DNA of 64,000 bases from Hyphomicrobiaceae bacterium (GTDB lineage: Bacteria; Pseudomonadota; Alphaproteobacteria; Rhizobiales; Hyphomicrobiaceae): contig JALHOW010000006.1 in the NCBI GenBank assembly GCA_022842785.1, forward strand, positions 124,001 through 188,000. The letters are read 5' to 3'. The notes under the pieces are model-generated. The model was not told the origin of the DNA and ran no database searches. It saw nothing but the letters and a program-made list of their open reading frames with translations. This document shows, piece after piece, positions 1 to 8,416 of this stretch; position 1 is the stretch's first letter, and each line of letters starts with the position of its first letter. Both the position numbers and the translations under genes were made by a program.

Positions 1-1012
1 GCGCGGGGGCGCTCGAAGTCCGCACGACGTGGATCTGGAACGCACTCGCCGCAAGCTCGCGGCTGTTCGCGGCAAGCACACGCACTGAAAGCTCGAGGCG
101 ATCCGGCGTTGTCGGCGGAAGTGACAGCACGGCGTGGCCGACGTCGTCGATGCCGACCGTCCACGTGTCAGGAGCGATCTTCATGCCGTGGGACACGCGG
201 GCGTCCGTGGGCAGGCCGTCGATGATGACGGCGCTGCCGGACCACGAGGGGCCGCCGCCCGAGACGAGCATGGGCAGGCTGAGGCGCTGGAGGTCGCTCT
301 CGGCAACTGTCAGTCTCGTCGTCGGGCTTGTCGTTGTGCTTGGGCCCGTGGGCGTGCGGCTTTCCCGGGTAATCGGCGAGGTTTCGGGCGCGTCGTCTAG
401 CGCCGGGAGGGCAGCAGGCGGCGCGGGTGCCGCGGCTTCACTTTGGGCACTCATCGGTGCTCCAAATCGCGCCTGACCAAGCCCGCGCGCCGCGAATTGC
501 TCTGTGCGGACCGCCACCTCGACTGCGGGGAGCGCCGACAACGTTGCTGCGGGCACCGGTTCCTGTGTCGTGAGATGCCAGACCGAGGGGATGATGGCGG
601 TCGCGGAGAGCAGCAACAGGCTGCATCCACCGATGACCGCGTGACGGCGCAAGGTCCTGGGGCGCGCCATCACCGGCAGATCCGCGTCTTCGTCGGCCGG
701 GTGGCGCTGAGGTACACCGAGGGCGGCAGCGCGGACGGGTGGTGCAAGTCCGATGGGGCGGCCAAGACGTGTCGGCAGGCCCATTGGATCGCGCGCCGGG
801 TGAGAGAGCCGCACAGATGCGTCGCCGCTCAGGCGATTGAGCTGCTCCTCCAGAATTCGAAGCTGCTCGCTCAGCGAGCGTGGCAGATCGCTGCCGAGCT
901 TCTGGTCATGGGACGCCAAATTCGTACTCCACAGACACGCAAGGGCGGCGCCGGCAAACGCAGCTGCGCCTCGTGCCCTTACAAGCGCAATGAGCACAAC
1001 ACCGCTCGACAA
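1..1012 (-). CDS. Membrane protein of unknown function, truncated at the left window edge
   Basis: An open minus-strand frame runs without a stop from about 1012 to base 1 and leaves the window. The translation starts with a hydrophobic stretch (VVLIALVRARGAAAFAGAAL), then a Leu/Glu-rich coil (SLSEQLRILEEQLNRL), a second membrane segment (GGCSLLLLSATAII) and a long Pro/Ala/Thr-rich linker leading into a beta-rich C-terminal part. This looks like an inner-membrane-anchored protein with a periplasmic domain. An upstream in-frame stop lies at 1058-1060. The start is uncertain: TTG at 1012 or GTG at 997, neither with a strong ribosome site. I do not recognise a family. The 190-codon plus-strand frame over 443-1015 is its antisense shadow. 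Confidence 0.55.
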   Translation of the reverse strand, partial: MSSGVVLIALVRARGAAAFAGAALACLWSTNLASHDQKLGSDLPRSLSEQLRILEEQLNRLSGDASVRLSHPARDPMGLPTRLGRPIGLAPPVRAAALGVPQRHPADEDADLPVMARPRTLRRHAVIGGCSLLLLSATAIIPSVWHLTTQEPVPAATLSALPAVEVAVRTEQFAARGLGQARFGAPMSAQSEAAAPAPPAALPALDDAPETSPITRESRTPTGPSTTTSPTTRLTVAESDLQRLSLPMLVSGGGPSWSGSAVIIDGLPTDARVSHGMKIAPDTWTVGIDDVGHAVLSLPPTTPDRLELSVRVLAANSRELAASAFQIHVVRTSSAPA

Positions 1013-1123
1013 TAGAGGACCGGGCAGGGCGAATCGAATCGCGCCGCGTGCTGAACCTTAAGTATCTGTGGATAAATTTGGCTTGCCACACCGTGTCTTG
1101 CAGGTGCCGTAATTATTGCGCGC

Positions 1124-1603
1124 CTACTTCTCCGGGATGGTGATCGGCACACCAGCTTCGTATTTGGCGCGTCTCAAAACGAGCGTCGTCTTGACGCTGG
1201 CCACGTTCGGAAGCGCGGTGAGCTTGCCGAGCACGAACTCCTGGAAGCCCGGAAGATCGGGCGCGACACAGCGCAACATGTAGTCCATGTCGCCCGAGAG
1301 CATGTACGCCTCGCGCACGAGCGGCCACATGAGGATCTGCTTCTCGAACTCGCGCAGGTCGGCTTCGCCCTGGGCATGAAGGCGCACGGAGGCGAATGCC
1401 GTGACTTCGAAGCCGGTCGACGCTTCGTCGAGTTCGGCATGATAGCCGCGAACGAGGCCGGCCTCCTCGAGGGCCCTGACGCGCCTGAGGCACGGGGGCG
1501 GCGACAGGCCAACACGCGCCGCCAGCGCCACATTGGTGATGCGGCCGTCCGCCTGCAGTTCCTTGAGGATGCGCCAGTCCGTGGCGTCGAGTTCAGCGCG
1601 CAT
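1124..1603 (-). CDS. Lrp/AsnC family transcriptional regulator
   Basis: This 159-residue protein has the standard Lrp/AsnC plan: an N-terminal winged helix-turn-helix (about residues 5-55, with DWRILKELQADGRIT and the recognition part VGLSPPPCLRRV) and a C-terminal RAM effector domain (about 65-150) containing the typical GDMDYMLRCVAPD stretch. Such proteins bind DNA as octamers or hexadecamers and respond to amino acids. It is divergent from the ELM1-like gene, with about 150 bases between them, so it may control that gene or itself; no amino-acid transporter adjoins it. The target is not evident from the sequence. Confidence 0.93.
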   Translation of the reverse strand: MRAELDATDWRILKELQADGRITNVALAARVGLSPPPCLRRVRALEEAGLVRGYHAELDEASTGFEVTAFASVRLHAQGEADLREFEKQILMWPLVREAYMLSGDMDYMLRCVAPDLPGFQEFVLGKLTALPNVASVKTTLVLRRAKYEAGVPITIPEK

Positions 1604-1753
1604 GCTATGAGGGCTGCCACTGCCGTGAGGTTGAGGAATCGTGCGGAAATCTATTCCGCTGGCCCGCCCTCAAGCAAGAATATTGCGTCGAACAGGCGCC
1701 GCGAGACGCATCGTGGCGCGAATTGGAGCGGATCAGCGTTGTCGTCCAAGGAA

Positions 1754-2767
1754 ATGCTGCTGGCGGCCGTGCGCGGCCGGACAGGCTGGATCATCAGCGA
1801 CGGCAAGGCCGGTCATGAGGGCCAGTGCCGCGGCGTGTTCGAGGCCATGGGGCTCGCCTATGAGGTAAAGCGCATACAGCCGGGACGTCTCCAGCAGGCG
1901 CTGGCGCCCTACGTGCCGGTGGCGCGGTCCGAGCGGTTCGGACAGCCGGGATCGACCTTCGCGCCGCCATGGCCGGACTTCGCCATTGCCGCCGGCCGCC
2001 TGACAGCCCCCTACATCCGCGCACTGAAGCCGCACGCGCTGCGGGCGACCTATACGATCATCCTCCAGGATCCCAAAGTGCCGCTCTCGACGGCTGATCT
2101 ATTCTGGATGCCGGCGCACGATCCGAAGCGCGGCGCCAACGTCATCACGACGACTGTTGCACCACATGGTTTCTCGCCCGCGCGGTTGGCCGCGCTTCGT
2201 GAGGCCGCGCCGCCAGCGGCCTTTCACACCTTGCCGCGCCCCTGGGTCGGCGTGCTCGTCGGCGGTGATGGCAGCAGCTATCGCTTCACGGATGTCGATC
2301 AGGCACGACTGGCGGCAGCCCTGCGATCCATCGCGAAGCTCGGCGCGGGCCTTCTCATAACGCCATCGCGGCGGACGCCGCCCTCGCTCGTGACGGCCAT
2401 CGCCACTGCGACGGCCGAGTTCCCGCGCTTCATCTGGGATGGCACGGGCGAGAACCCCTATGCGGCCATGCTCGTGCATGCGGATCGCTTCGTCGTCACG
2501 GCGGACAGCATCAATATGAGCGGTGAACCTGCCGCGACAGGCCGGCCGGTCCATCTTTTCACGCCGTCCGGAGGCAGCGCGAAGTTCCAGCGCTTTCACC
2601 AGGCGCTCGCCCGGCATGGCGCAACGCGGCCGCTTACCGATGAAGTCACGGTGCTGGAAAACTGGAGCTATGCGCCGCTCTACGCGGCGGAAGATATCGC
2701 GCTGACCGTGGCCGAGCGCTGGCAGCGGCGGCGTGCCATGCTGTCCGGGGAGCCAAGCGGAGAGTGA
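1754..2767 (+). CDS. ELM1/GtrOC1-like family protein (predicted GT-B-like fold)
   Basis: A protein of about 337 residues of the family named after plant ELM1, the mitochondrial fission factor, and common in alphaproteobacteria. Family signatures are SDGKAGHEGQ near residues 14-23 and VTADSINMSGEPA near 250-262; the latter resembles the nucleotide-sugar binding end of GT-B glycosyltransferases. The bacterial function is not established. The open frame extends back to 1376, but homology-like sequence begins at the ATG at 1754; a TTG at 1739 is an alternative start. Its stop overlaps the GTG of the DUF1491 gene (GTGA), so the two are translationally coupled. Confidence 0.82.
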   Translation: MLLAAVRGRTGWIISDGKAGHEGQCRGVFEAMGLAYEVKRIQPGRLQQALAPYVPVARSERFGQPGSTFAPPWPDFAIAAGRLTAPYIRALKPHALRATYTIILQDPKVPLSTADLFWMPAHDPKRGANVITTTVAPHGFSPARLAALREAAPPAAFHTLPRPWVGVLVGGDGSSYRFTDVDQARLAAALRSIAKLGAGLLITPSRRTPPSLVTAIATATAEFPRFIWDGTGENPYAAMLVHADRFVVTADSINMSGEPAATGRPVHLFTPSGGSAKFQRFHQALARHGATRPLTDEVTVLENWSYAPLYAAEDIALTVAERWQRRRAMLSGEPSGE

Positions 2768-3108
2768 CGGTGCGCCTCAAGTCCGAAATCTGGGTCAAGG
2801 CCTACATCAGGCGATGCGCGGTGGAAGGCGCGGCGGCCGTCGTCGTCAACCGTGGTGACGAGGATGCGGGCGCGATCTTCATCAAGATCGCGCGGCTCGA
2901 CGGGACGGCCGATCTCTACGGCCCGGCACCCGCGGGCCTCGTCGACCGGCTCGATCGCGAGTGGATGCCCGTGCGCAAGGCGGCCGCCGAAAGTGACGTC
3001 GACGCCATGCTGACGCGCGAACGCGATATGGACCGCGATATCTGGATCATCGAGGTGGAAGAGCGCACAGGGCGCCACTTCCTCGATGACTGGCTCTCGG
3101 CCGAATAA
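2764..3108 (+). CDS. DUF1491 family protein
   Basis: This small acidic 114-residue protein begins with GTG inside the stop of the upstream gene (4-base overlap). The sequence matches the DUF1491 pattern: a basic N-terminus (RLKSEIWVKAYIRRC), a central stretch with GAIFIKIARLDG, and a C-terminus ending in TGRHFLDDWL. The family is restricted to alphaproteobacteria and has no assigned function. Coupling to the ELM1-like gene suggests the two act together, but that is inference. It ends one base before the convergent ATPase gene. Confidence 0.85.
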   Translation: MTVRLKSEIWVKAYIRRCAVEGAAAVVVNRGDEDAGAIFIKIARLDGTADLYGPAPAGLVDRLDREWMPVRKAAAESDVDAMLTRERDMDRDIWIIEVEERTGRHFLDDWLSAE

Positions 3109-4572
3109 TCAGGAGATCGACGCCGGCCGCTTGGCCTCGGCGGGCTTGGCGACGATCGCACGCAATTCCTCATCAAGTCGGCCGGTCAGCGACGAGAACT
3201 CCGGCGGGAGCGCTACCGCCGTCGAGCGTAGGCGTGCGAGCCGCGCCTCGATCTTGGGATGAATTTCGGCAAGCTCGTCAGGATGCTCGCGCAGTCGCGC
3301 GATGAGCTTGCGGATTTCAGCGAGCACCTCGCGTGCCGCCGTGAGACTGCGGACCTCTTCGATCTGGGTATCCAATGCGGGCTCGTCGCTCGGCTCCTTG
3401 GCAACTGCCGCTGGAGCAGGAGCCTGAGCGGGCTCTGGCCTCGGAAGAGATGCTGGGGCGGCTACACCCTCGATGCGCGTATGGCCATTCTGGCGCAGCA
3501 CTTTTATCGGCCGGATGTCGGCGGCCTTCGCAATCTCGCGGGCAAGTGCACCCGACTGCGTGACGATGCAGATCTGGCTGGCCGTCTCCTTGTCCGCGCC
3601 AGCACGCGCGATAAGGCGCGCGAGTGGTGCGAGGAAACTCTCGTGCAGGCTCGCCTCGGGCTCGTTGATCGCGATCAGGCCCGGCTTGCGGTAGGCCATG
3701 AGCACGGCAAGCAGGCACAGATACTGCAGCGTGCCTTCGGACATCTCGCGCGCGATGAGGGGCCGGTCCATATCGGAAAGGCGGAGCTGGAAGCTCGCCC
3801 GGCCATCGGCGACCGATGTCTCGAGCGTCGCGCCGGGGAAGGCATCACGCAGCGCTGTGACCAGCGCCTCCGGCATCGGGCGCCCGGCCGAGATCGTCGC
3901 TATGGCGGCAGCAAGATCATGTCCGTCGGGGGCGAGTGCGGGCGTCATGGCAGCGAGTGCGGGTACGCGCGAGGGTGCATCGCCTGCGAGATTGAAGCGA
4001 TGGTAGATCCGCCAGCCTTCGAGCAGTTCGCGCACATAGGCGAGTTCGGGATAGCTCGCGGCATCCCGGATGGCATGAAGGGCGGTCTCGCCCGGCAGGA
4101 GGTGCTGCTTGAGATGCTGGCGCTCGCCTTTGGCATTGCGCAGCCGCACGTCGGCGCCTTCGCGCTGCATGACGACGCGTTCGCCGGCGCCATCATCGCC
4201 AATCCCGGTATGCGCAAGCGTCTCCTCGCGCACGGTCGGTTCACCGGCGAGCGCCGCATCGCCCTTGCCGGGTGGGCCGATCTCGATCGTGTAGCGCAAA
4301 TTGGCGAAATGCGCCGTGAGCCGGATACTGGCCGGCGCAGGCCCGTCGCCGACGGTGGGCCGGCCGGCCCACAGCACGCGGCCCAGACCGCCTTCATCGA
4401 TGAGCATCCGGCAGACCGAGCCGGTCGCTGCGGCTTGCAGCAGCCCGAGCGAGGTGAGGATGTTCGTCTTGCCGACCCCGTTCTCGCCGAGGAGGACGCT
4501 GACCGGACCGAGCGGCAGCCTGACGGCGCGCAGGGATCGGTATCCGGCAATCTCGCAGGCGGTCAGTTGCAT
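3109..4572 (-). CDS. AAA/ABC-type ATPase, RecF/OLD-like, with coiled C-terminus
   Basis: A 487-residue P-loop ATPase of the SMC/RecF-like class. Walker A is GENGVGKTN (residues 29-37). An ABC-like signature (EMSEGTLQYL) precedes Walker B (GLIAINEPEASLH) at roughly residues 280-315, followed by the H-loop region. The N-terminal part (IAGYRSLRAVRLPLGP) is typical of RecF/OLD proteins that load on DNA or act in defence and repair. The C-terminal third is Pro/Ala-rich and then a predicted helical stretch with many Glu, Arg and Leu. No nuclease (TOPRIM) motif is obvious, and no partner gene adjoins, so it is not assigned to a defence system. Confidence 0.75.
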   Translation of the reverse strand: MQLTACEIAGYRSLRAVRLPLGPVSVLLGENGVGKTNILTSLGLLQAAATGSVCRMLIDEGGLGRVLWAGRPTVGDGPAPASIRLTAHFANLRYTIEIGPPGKGDAALAGEPTVREETLAHTGIGDDGAGERVVMQREGADVRLRNAKGERQHLKQHLLPGETALHAIRDAASYPELAYVRELLEGWRIYHRFNLAGDAPSRVPALAAMTPALAPDGHDLAAAIATISAGRPMPEALVTALRDAFPGATLETSVADGRASFQLRLSDMDRPLIAREMSEGTLQYLCLLAVLMAYRKPGLIAINEPEASLHESFLAPLARLIARAGADKETASQICIVTQSGALAREIAKAADIRPIKVLRQNGHTRIEGVAAPASLPRPEPAQAPAPAAVAKEPSDEPALDTQIEEVRSLTAAREVLAEIRKLIARLREHPDELAEIHPKIEARLARLRSTAVALPPEFSSLTGRLDEELRAIVAKPAEAKRPASIS

Positions 4573-4849
4573 TTCTTCTCCTTAGAAGGGCTCTCGCGGG
4601 AAAATCATGGCTGGCTGAAATAAGCTTTGACTATCATGGCTTTGCCGCTGCTCGGGGGAATGAATCCGCGCGGCTGTCCCAGGACAAACGGCCCGGGCGC
4701 TCGTAATGGCGTCCCGAACAATGGCGCAGGTATGACGCGAGGCCTACGGAAAATACGTTGAAGGCTGATGGTGTGGCGCTCCGGTCTTGGGATGCAGCCT
4801 CGGCACGCGTAAAACATTGGCTCAAGACAGCAAATCGGGAGGATGCGAT

Positions 4850-5668
4850 ATGGAGCGTGTTCTGATCACGGGCGCGGCGGGCGACATCGGGTCGCGGCTC
4901 AGGGTGCTGCTCGAGCCGGTCTATCGCGAACTCGTCCTGAGCGATCGCGTCCGTCCTGCCGATCTCAAGTCGGATGAGAAATTCATCGCGGCGGACCTCG
5001 CCGATGCAGCGGCCGTCGAAACCTTGTGCCAAGGCATTGATGGCATCGTGCACCTCGGCGGCAAATCCATCGAAGGTACGTGGGACGAAATTCTCCAGTC
5101 CAATCTCATCGGCGCCTACAACTTATTCGAGGGCGCACGCAAGGCGGGTGTGAAGCGGATCGTGTTTGCATCGTCGAACCATGCTGTCGGCTTTTACCCG
5201 CGCACGACCACCATTCCGCCGGACGTGATCCCGAGGCCGGACAGCCGCTATGGCCTCTCGAAGGTTTTCGGTGAGGGGCTGGGCGCGCTCTATGCCTACA
5301 AGCACGGCATCGGGGTGACCTCGCTGCGGATCGGCAACGTCGCGGACGCGCCGATCGATGCGCGACGCCTGGCGATCTGGCTCTCGCCCGAGGACCTCGT
5401 GCGCCTCATCCGCATTGGCCTCGAGCGGCCGGGTCTCGTGTACGAAGTCATGTACGGTGTCTCGGACAATGCACGTGCCTGGTACGACAACAGCCATGCC
5501 TTCGAGCTCGGCTACGCGCCCGAGAGCCGTGGCGAGGACTATGCTGAGAAGGTCCTTGCGGCGGAGCCGAAATCGGGGAAGCACCCCGTTGCCGAGCACT
5601 ATCAGGGCGGCACATTCTGCGCGGCCGAGTATTCAGCCGACTTCGAGACCATCAAGAAGAACAACTGA
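4850..5668 (+). CDS. udh: NAD-dependent epimerase/dehydratase, uronate dehydrogenase-like
   Basis: A 272-residue extended short-chain dehydrogenase. The NAD-binding loop TGAAGDIG is at residues 7-14, the catalytic Ser/Asn region ASSNHAVGFYP at 107-117, and YGLSK gives Tyr134 and Lys138. The sequence closely parallels bacterial uronate dehydrogenase (galacturonate or glucuronate to the aldarolactone, EC 1.1.1.203), for example in HLGGKS, the N-x-x-G-x-YNL stretch, WYDNSH near residue 215 and the C-terminal FQGG-like YQGGTF. ATG 4850 follows GGGAGG; the upstream extension to 4787 is not homologous. It probably forms an operon with the amidase gene 15 bases downstream. Substrate is inferred from similarity. 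Confidence 0.8.
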   Translation: MERVLITGAAGDIGSRLRVLLEPVYRELVLSDRVRPADLKSDEKFIAADLADAAAVETLCQGIDGIVHLGGKSIEGTWDEILQSNLIGAYNLFEGARKAGVKRIVFASSNHAVGFYPRTTTIPPDVIPRPDSRYGLSKVFGEGLGALYAYKHGIGVTSLRIGNVADAPIDARRLAIWLSPEDLVRLIRIGLERPGLVYEVMYGVSDNARAWYDNSHAFELGYAPESRGEDYAEKVLAAEPKSGKHPVAEHYQGGTFCAAEYSADFETIKKNN

Positions 5669-5683
5669 GGAGTTCGATCCCAA

Positions 5684-6913
5684 ATGCCCGAGATCAACGG
5701 CGATCGCGTACTGGCCGACCTTCGCGCGCTGAAGTCGCTTGCGCCTTATGAGAGCGGCGTGCATCGCCCGACACTCTCACCGGAGCACGTCGCCTCGCTA
5801 AAATGGCTCGTCGGCGAACTCGGCGCAATCGGCCACGAGACCAAGCTCGACGGCATCGCCAACGTGTTCGGTATCTCGAAGGCCACCGGACCGAAGCTGC
5901 TGGGCGGCTCGCATCTCGAAAGCCAGAATCACGCAGGTTGGCTTGATGGACCACTCGGCGTCGTCTATGCGCTCGAGGCTGCGCGTGCGGTCCATGCTGA
6001 TCCGGCGTTCGCGGATTGCGGTGTCGATGTGATCTCCTGCTGTGACGAGGAGGGGCACTTCGGCTTTTTTCTGGGTAGCCGTTCAGCCGTTGGAGAAGTA
6101 GACGACGCACTTATCGACGCTGCAGTGGATCGCACGAGCGGCACGTCCATGCGTGACGCATTGGCCGCAGCCGGCCTAGCGGGTGTGCCTCGTCATGTCA
6201 TCGATCCGAAGCGCTACGTGGGCTTTCTGGAGGCGCATATCGAGCAGGGCGATTGGCTCGAAGCGAACGATCTTAAGATCGGCGTCGTGACGAAGATCGT
6301 CGGCATTCGGCAGTACGTGATCACCACCGAAGGCGTGCAGAATCACGCAGGCACGACCCGTATGGCCATTCGCAAGGACGCGGGCGTCGCTGCGGCACGC
6401 ATTGCCGTTGCGATCTCGGATCAGTTTCCGGCACTTGCGGGAGAGCGTACCGTTTGGACGATGGGGCGCATCACGTTTGAGCCTGGCGCACCGGCCGTGA
6501 TCCCCGGGCGAGCCGAGCTTGTGCTGCAGGTGCGGGACGCCGATAACACAGTGCTCGATCGTTTGGAGACGGCGGCACAAGAGATCGTGGCAGCGGCCGA
6601 CAAGAGCGGCCCATGTCCCGCCAGCATCAGGCAGACGCGCCGTACAGAGCCGGCTGCCATGGCGCCTAACTTCATGGATGCGGTGCGCGTCGCAGCGGAG
6701 GTGCGCGTTCCGGGAAAGCACGTGGACATGCCGAGCGGTGCCGGTCACGACGCCATGGTCTTCTCGCGTCACATGCCGTCGGGAATGCTGTTCGTGCCGT
6801 CAATCGGCGGCATCTCGCATCACTGGACGGAGAACACGTCCGACGCCGACATCGTCATGGGCGCGCGTGTGTATCTCGATGCGGTGGCGCGGCTGTTGAA
6901 AGCGGCGCGATAA
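5684..6913 (+). CDS. M20-family Zn-dependent amidase (hydantoinase/carbamoylase family)
   Basis: A 409-residue metallohydrolase of the M20 branch that includes N-carbamoyl-L-amino acid hydrolase, beta-ureidopropionase and allantoate amidohydrolase. Metal-ligand motifs are visible: GSHLES (His), WLDGPLGV (Asp), CCDEEGHFG (Glu pair), EAHIEQGDWLE (His) and GAGHDAM near the C-terminus. The first motif reads GSHLESQNHAG where relatives often have GSHLDS. Such enzymes hydrolyse carbamoyl or amide bonds of ureido acids. It follows the uronate dehydrogenase-like gene by 15 bases in the same direction, so co-transcription is likely; the substrate cannot be told from sequence. Confidence 0.85.
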   Translation: MPEINGDRVLADLRALKSLAPYESGVHRPTLSPEHVASLKWLVGELGAIGHETKLDGIANVFGISKATGPKLLGGSHLESQNHAGWLDGPLGVVYALEAARAVHADPAFADCGVDVISCCDEEGHFGFFLGSRSAVGEVDDALIDAAVDRTSGTSMRDALAAAGLAGVPRHVIDPKRYVGFLEAHIEQGDWLEANDLKIGVVTKIVGIRQYVITTEGVQNHAGTTRMAIRKDAGVAAARIAVAISDQFPALAGERTVWTMGRITFEPGAPAVIPGRAELVLQVRDADNTVLDRLETAAQEIVAAADKSGPCPASIRQTRRTEPAAMAPNFMDAVRVAAEVRVPGKHVDMPSGAGHDAMVFSRHMPSGMLFVPSIGGISHHWTENTSDADIVMGARVYLDAVARLLKAAR

Positions 6914-6914
6914 A

Positions 6915-7035
6915 TTCTCCTTCTCCCCGTCCTTACGGGGAGAAGGTCGGGATGAGGGGCGGCACAATCGCAAACGTTGGCATGTGCCGCCGCCCCTCAC
7001 CCTGGCCCTCTCCCCGCATGCGGGGAGAGGGAAAG
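6915..7035. repeat. Palindromic intergenic repeat (REP/RPE-like) between convergent genes
   Basis: About 120 bases composed of three nested hairpins: an 11-base-pair stem 6920-6930/6935-6945 built on CTTCTCCCCGT, a middle inverted pair GAGGGGCGGC/GCCGCCCCTC (about 6954-6966 with 6984-7000), and a perfect 26-base palindrome at 7006-7031. It fills the gap between convergent genes and could act as a bidirectional terminator. The same core motif recurs at 34681-34722. This repeat type is widespread in Hyphomicrobiales genomes. Confidence 0.85.
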
Positions 7036-7041
7036 TGGCAC

Positions 7042-8202
7042 TCACGCCGAAGGCGTGACGGGCAACCGTCTCTGCGCCATCAGCGCGGCGAGTAATCCGA
7101 GCGCACCGAGCACGGCCATGGCGAGATAGGCCTTGGCGCCGAAAGGACCGTAGAGCTGACCCGCGAGCAGTGTCGCACCACCCATGGCGATACCGGCGGT
7201 AACACTCGCCTGCAATGCCTGCGCGGTACCCGCGCGCTGGGCGGGAATGTTCTGCGCGATGAAGTGCACGGTGCCGATGTGCGTTGCGCCGAAAGTGAGC
7301 GCGTGCAGGATCTGTAAAACGATCAGCGCGCCGAGCGGCGGATCGAACGCCATGGCGATCCATCGGACAATCGCGGCGATAGCGCCAAGAGCGATGAGGC
7401 CGAGCGGGCTGAATACCTTGAGCACTGCGCCAGAGCGGGCGAAGAGCACGATCTCGGCGATGACGGCAATGGCCCAAAGCACGCCTGTCCACGTCGCGGA
7501 AAGGCCAAGCTCGCGCCAGTGCAGCACGCCATAGACGTAGAAGACAGCGTGGGCGGCTTGCACGAGGCCGGCCGCGGCGAGGAAGAGCAGGAAGAGCGGC
7601 GAGGTGATGAGCTCCGACACATCTGCCCGCGAGATGCGCGGTCGTGATGGGCCTGCGGCAGCGCCGCTCTCCGGCCGCGGCAGGACGTGCGCTGCCATGG
7701 CGGTCAGGACGACAGCGCCGATGATGAGCCAGATGATGACGCTGCCCGTCCATCGCTCGATGGCTGCGCCGCCAATGAGCGTCGCCACGATGAAGCTGAT
7801 CGAGCCCCACAGCCGCATGCGGCCATAGTCGAGGCCGTGCGCCCTGACGGCGCGCATGGCGAGTGTCTCGGTGAGCGGCATGATGCTCGATGTCGTGAGC
7901 ATCATGAGTGTCGTGAGCAGAATGATCGGCCAGAGGTGGAAGCTCTGCGAGAGCAGCACCGTGCAGGCGAGGCCGCTCCAGGCGAGGATGATGACCATGC
8001 GGCGATGGTCGCCGGAGCGGTCCGCGAGATAGGCGACGATTGGAGACGCGACAATACGTATGAATAGCGGCAGCGCGCCGGCGATGCTGATCTCGGTAAC
8101 GCTGAGCCCGCGCGCATCGAGCCAGAGCGGCAGGAAGGGCGTCTGGAGGCCGATGATCAGGAAGATTGCCCAGTAGAAGAGCGAGATCCGGGCAGCGAGC
8201 AT
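7042..8202 (-). CDS. MFS transporter, PPP/HcaT-like (12 transmembrane)
   Basis: A 386-residue integral membrane protein of the major facilitator superfamily. It has about 12 hydrophobic segments, the loop 2-3 motif YLADRSGDHRR, and the YGRMRLWGS stretch typical of the phenylpropionate permease (HcaT-like) and nucleoside symporter group. It probably exports or imports a small organic acid, but the substrate is unknown. Its start codon (8200-8202) lies inside the left arm of a long inverted repeat, so transcription or translation initiation may be affected by that structure. Downstream it converges on the amidase across a palindromic repeat. Confidence 0.87.
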   Translation of the reverse strand: MLAARISLFYWAIFLIIGLQTPFLPLWLDARGLSVTEISIAGALPLFIRIVASPIVAYLADRSGDHRRMVIILAWSGLACTVLLSQSFHLWPIILLTTLMMLTTSSIMPLTETLAMRAVRAHGLDYGRMRLWGSISFIVATLIGGAAIERWTGSVIIWLIIGAVVLTAMAAHVLPRPESGAAAGPSRPRISRADVSELITSPLFLLFLAAAGLVQAAHAVFYVYGVLHWRELGLSATWTGVLWAIAVIAEIVLFARSGAVLKVFSPLGLIALGAIAAIVRWIAMAFDPPLGALIVLQILHALTFGATHIGTVHFIAQNIPAQRAGTAQALQASVTAGIAMGGATLLAGQLYGPFGAKAYLAMAVLGALGLLAALMAQRRLPVTPSA

Positions 8203-8295
8203 GGCGCTAGTGTCCCAATTCCGCAGTTCGCCAAACGTCGCGGCCGGGCGTCCAAGCGAACTGCGGAATTAAAAGGGACACTAGCGCCATGCTCG
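8196..8295. repeat. Long inverted repeat spanning the MFS start codon
   Basis: The left arm 8196-8231 and right arm 8256-8295 are complementary over 36 positions. The only interruption is a 4-base AAAA insertion in the right arm at 8271-8274. The loop is 24 bases. Each arm carries GGGACACTAGCGCC followed by ATGCTC, so the start region of the MFS gene is duplicated in mirror image. The right copy reads ATG CTC GTG TGA and is not a gene. Confidence 0.9.
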
Positions 8296-8364
8296 TGTGA
8301 TGCAGGTCGAGAAATTCGATGTCTACCGTGCCGTGTGAGCCGGCGAATTTCTCGATCATCACAC
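8295..8364. repeat. Second inverted repeat abutting the first
   Basis: The arms GTGTGATG...TCGAGAAATTCG (8295-8318) and CGAATTTCTCGATCATCACAC (8344-8364) pair with a 3-base bulge around a 25-base loop. The repeat starts exactly where the previous inverted repeat ends and lies downstream of the threonine dehydratase gene. There is no T-tract, so a simple terminator is not supported. Confidence 0.8.
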
Positions 8365-8416
8365 CAAGCGTTCTCGCTCTCCGAAGCTGTCGGGCAGCTC
8401 GTGGTCGGGCTGGGGA

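Noticed and set aside
3109-4572. OLD-type ATPase as part of a phage-defence system
   Set aside because: No nuclease, UvrD-like helicase, reverse transcriptase or toxin gene adjoins it; the neighbours are housekeeping genes.
3259-4623. 454-codon plus-strand open frame
   Set aside because: It is antisense to the AAA/RecF-like ATPase, which has clear Walker motifs; the translation is Arg/Ala/Gly-rich with no family pattern, as expected for an antisense frame in GC-rich DNA.
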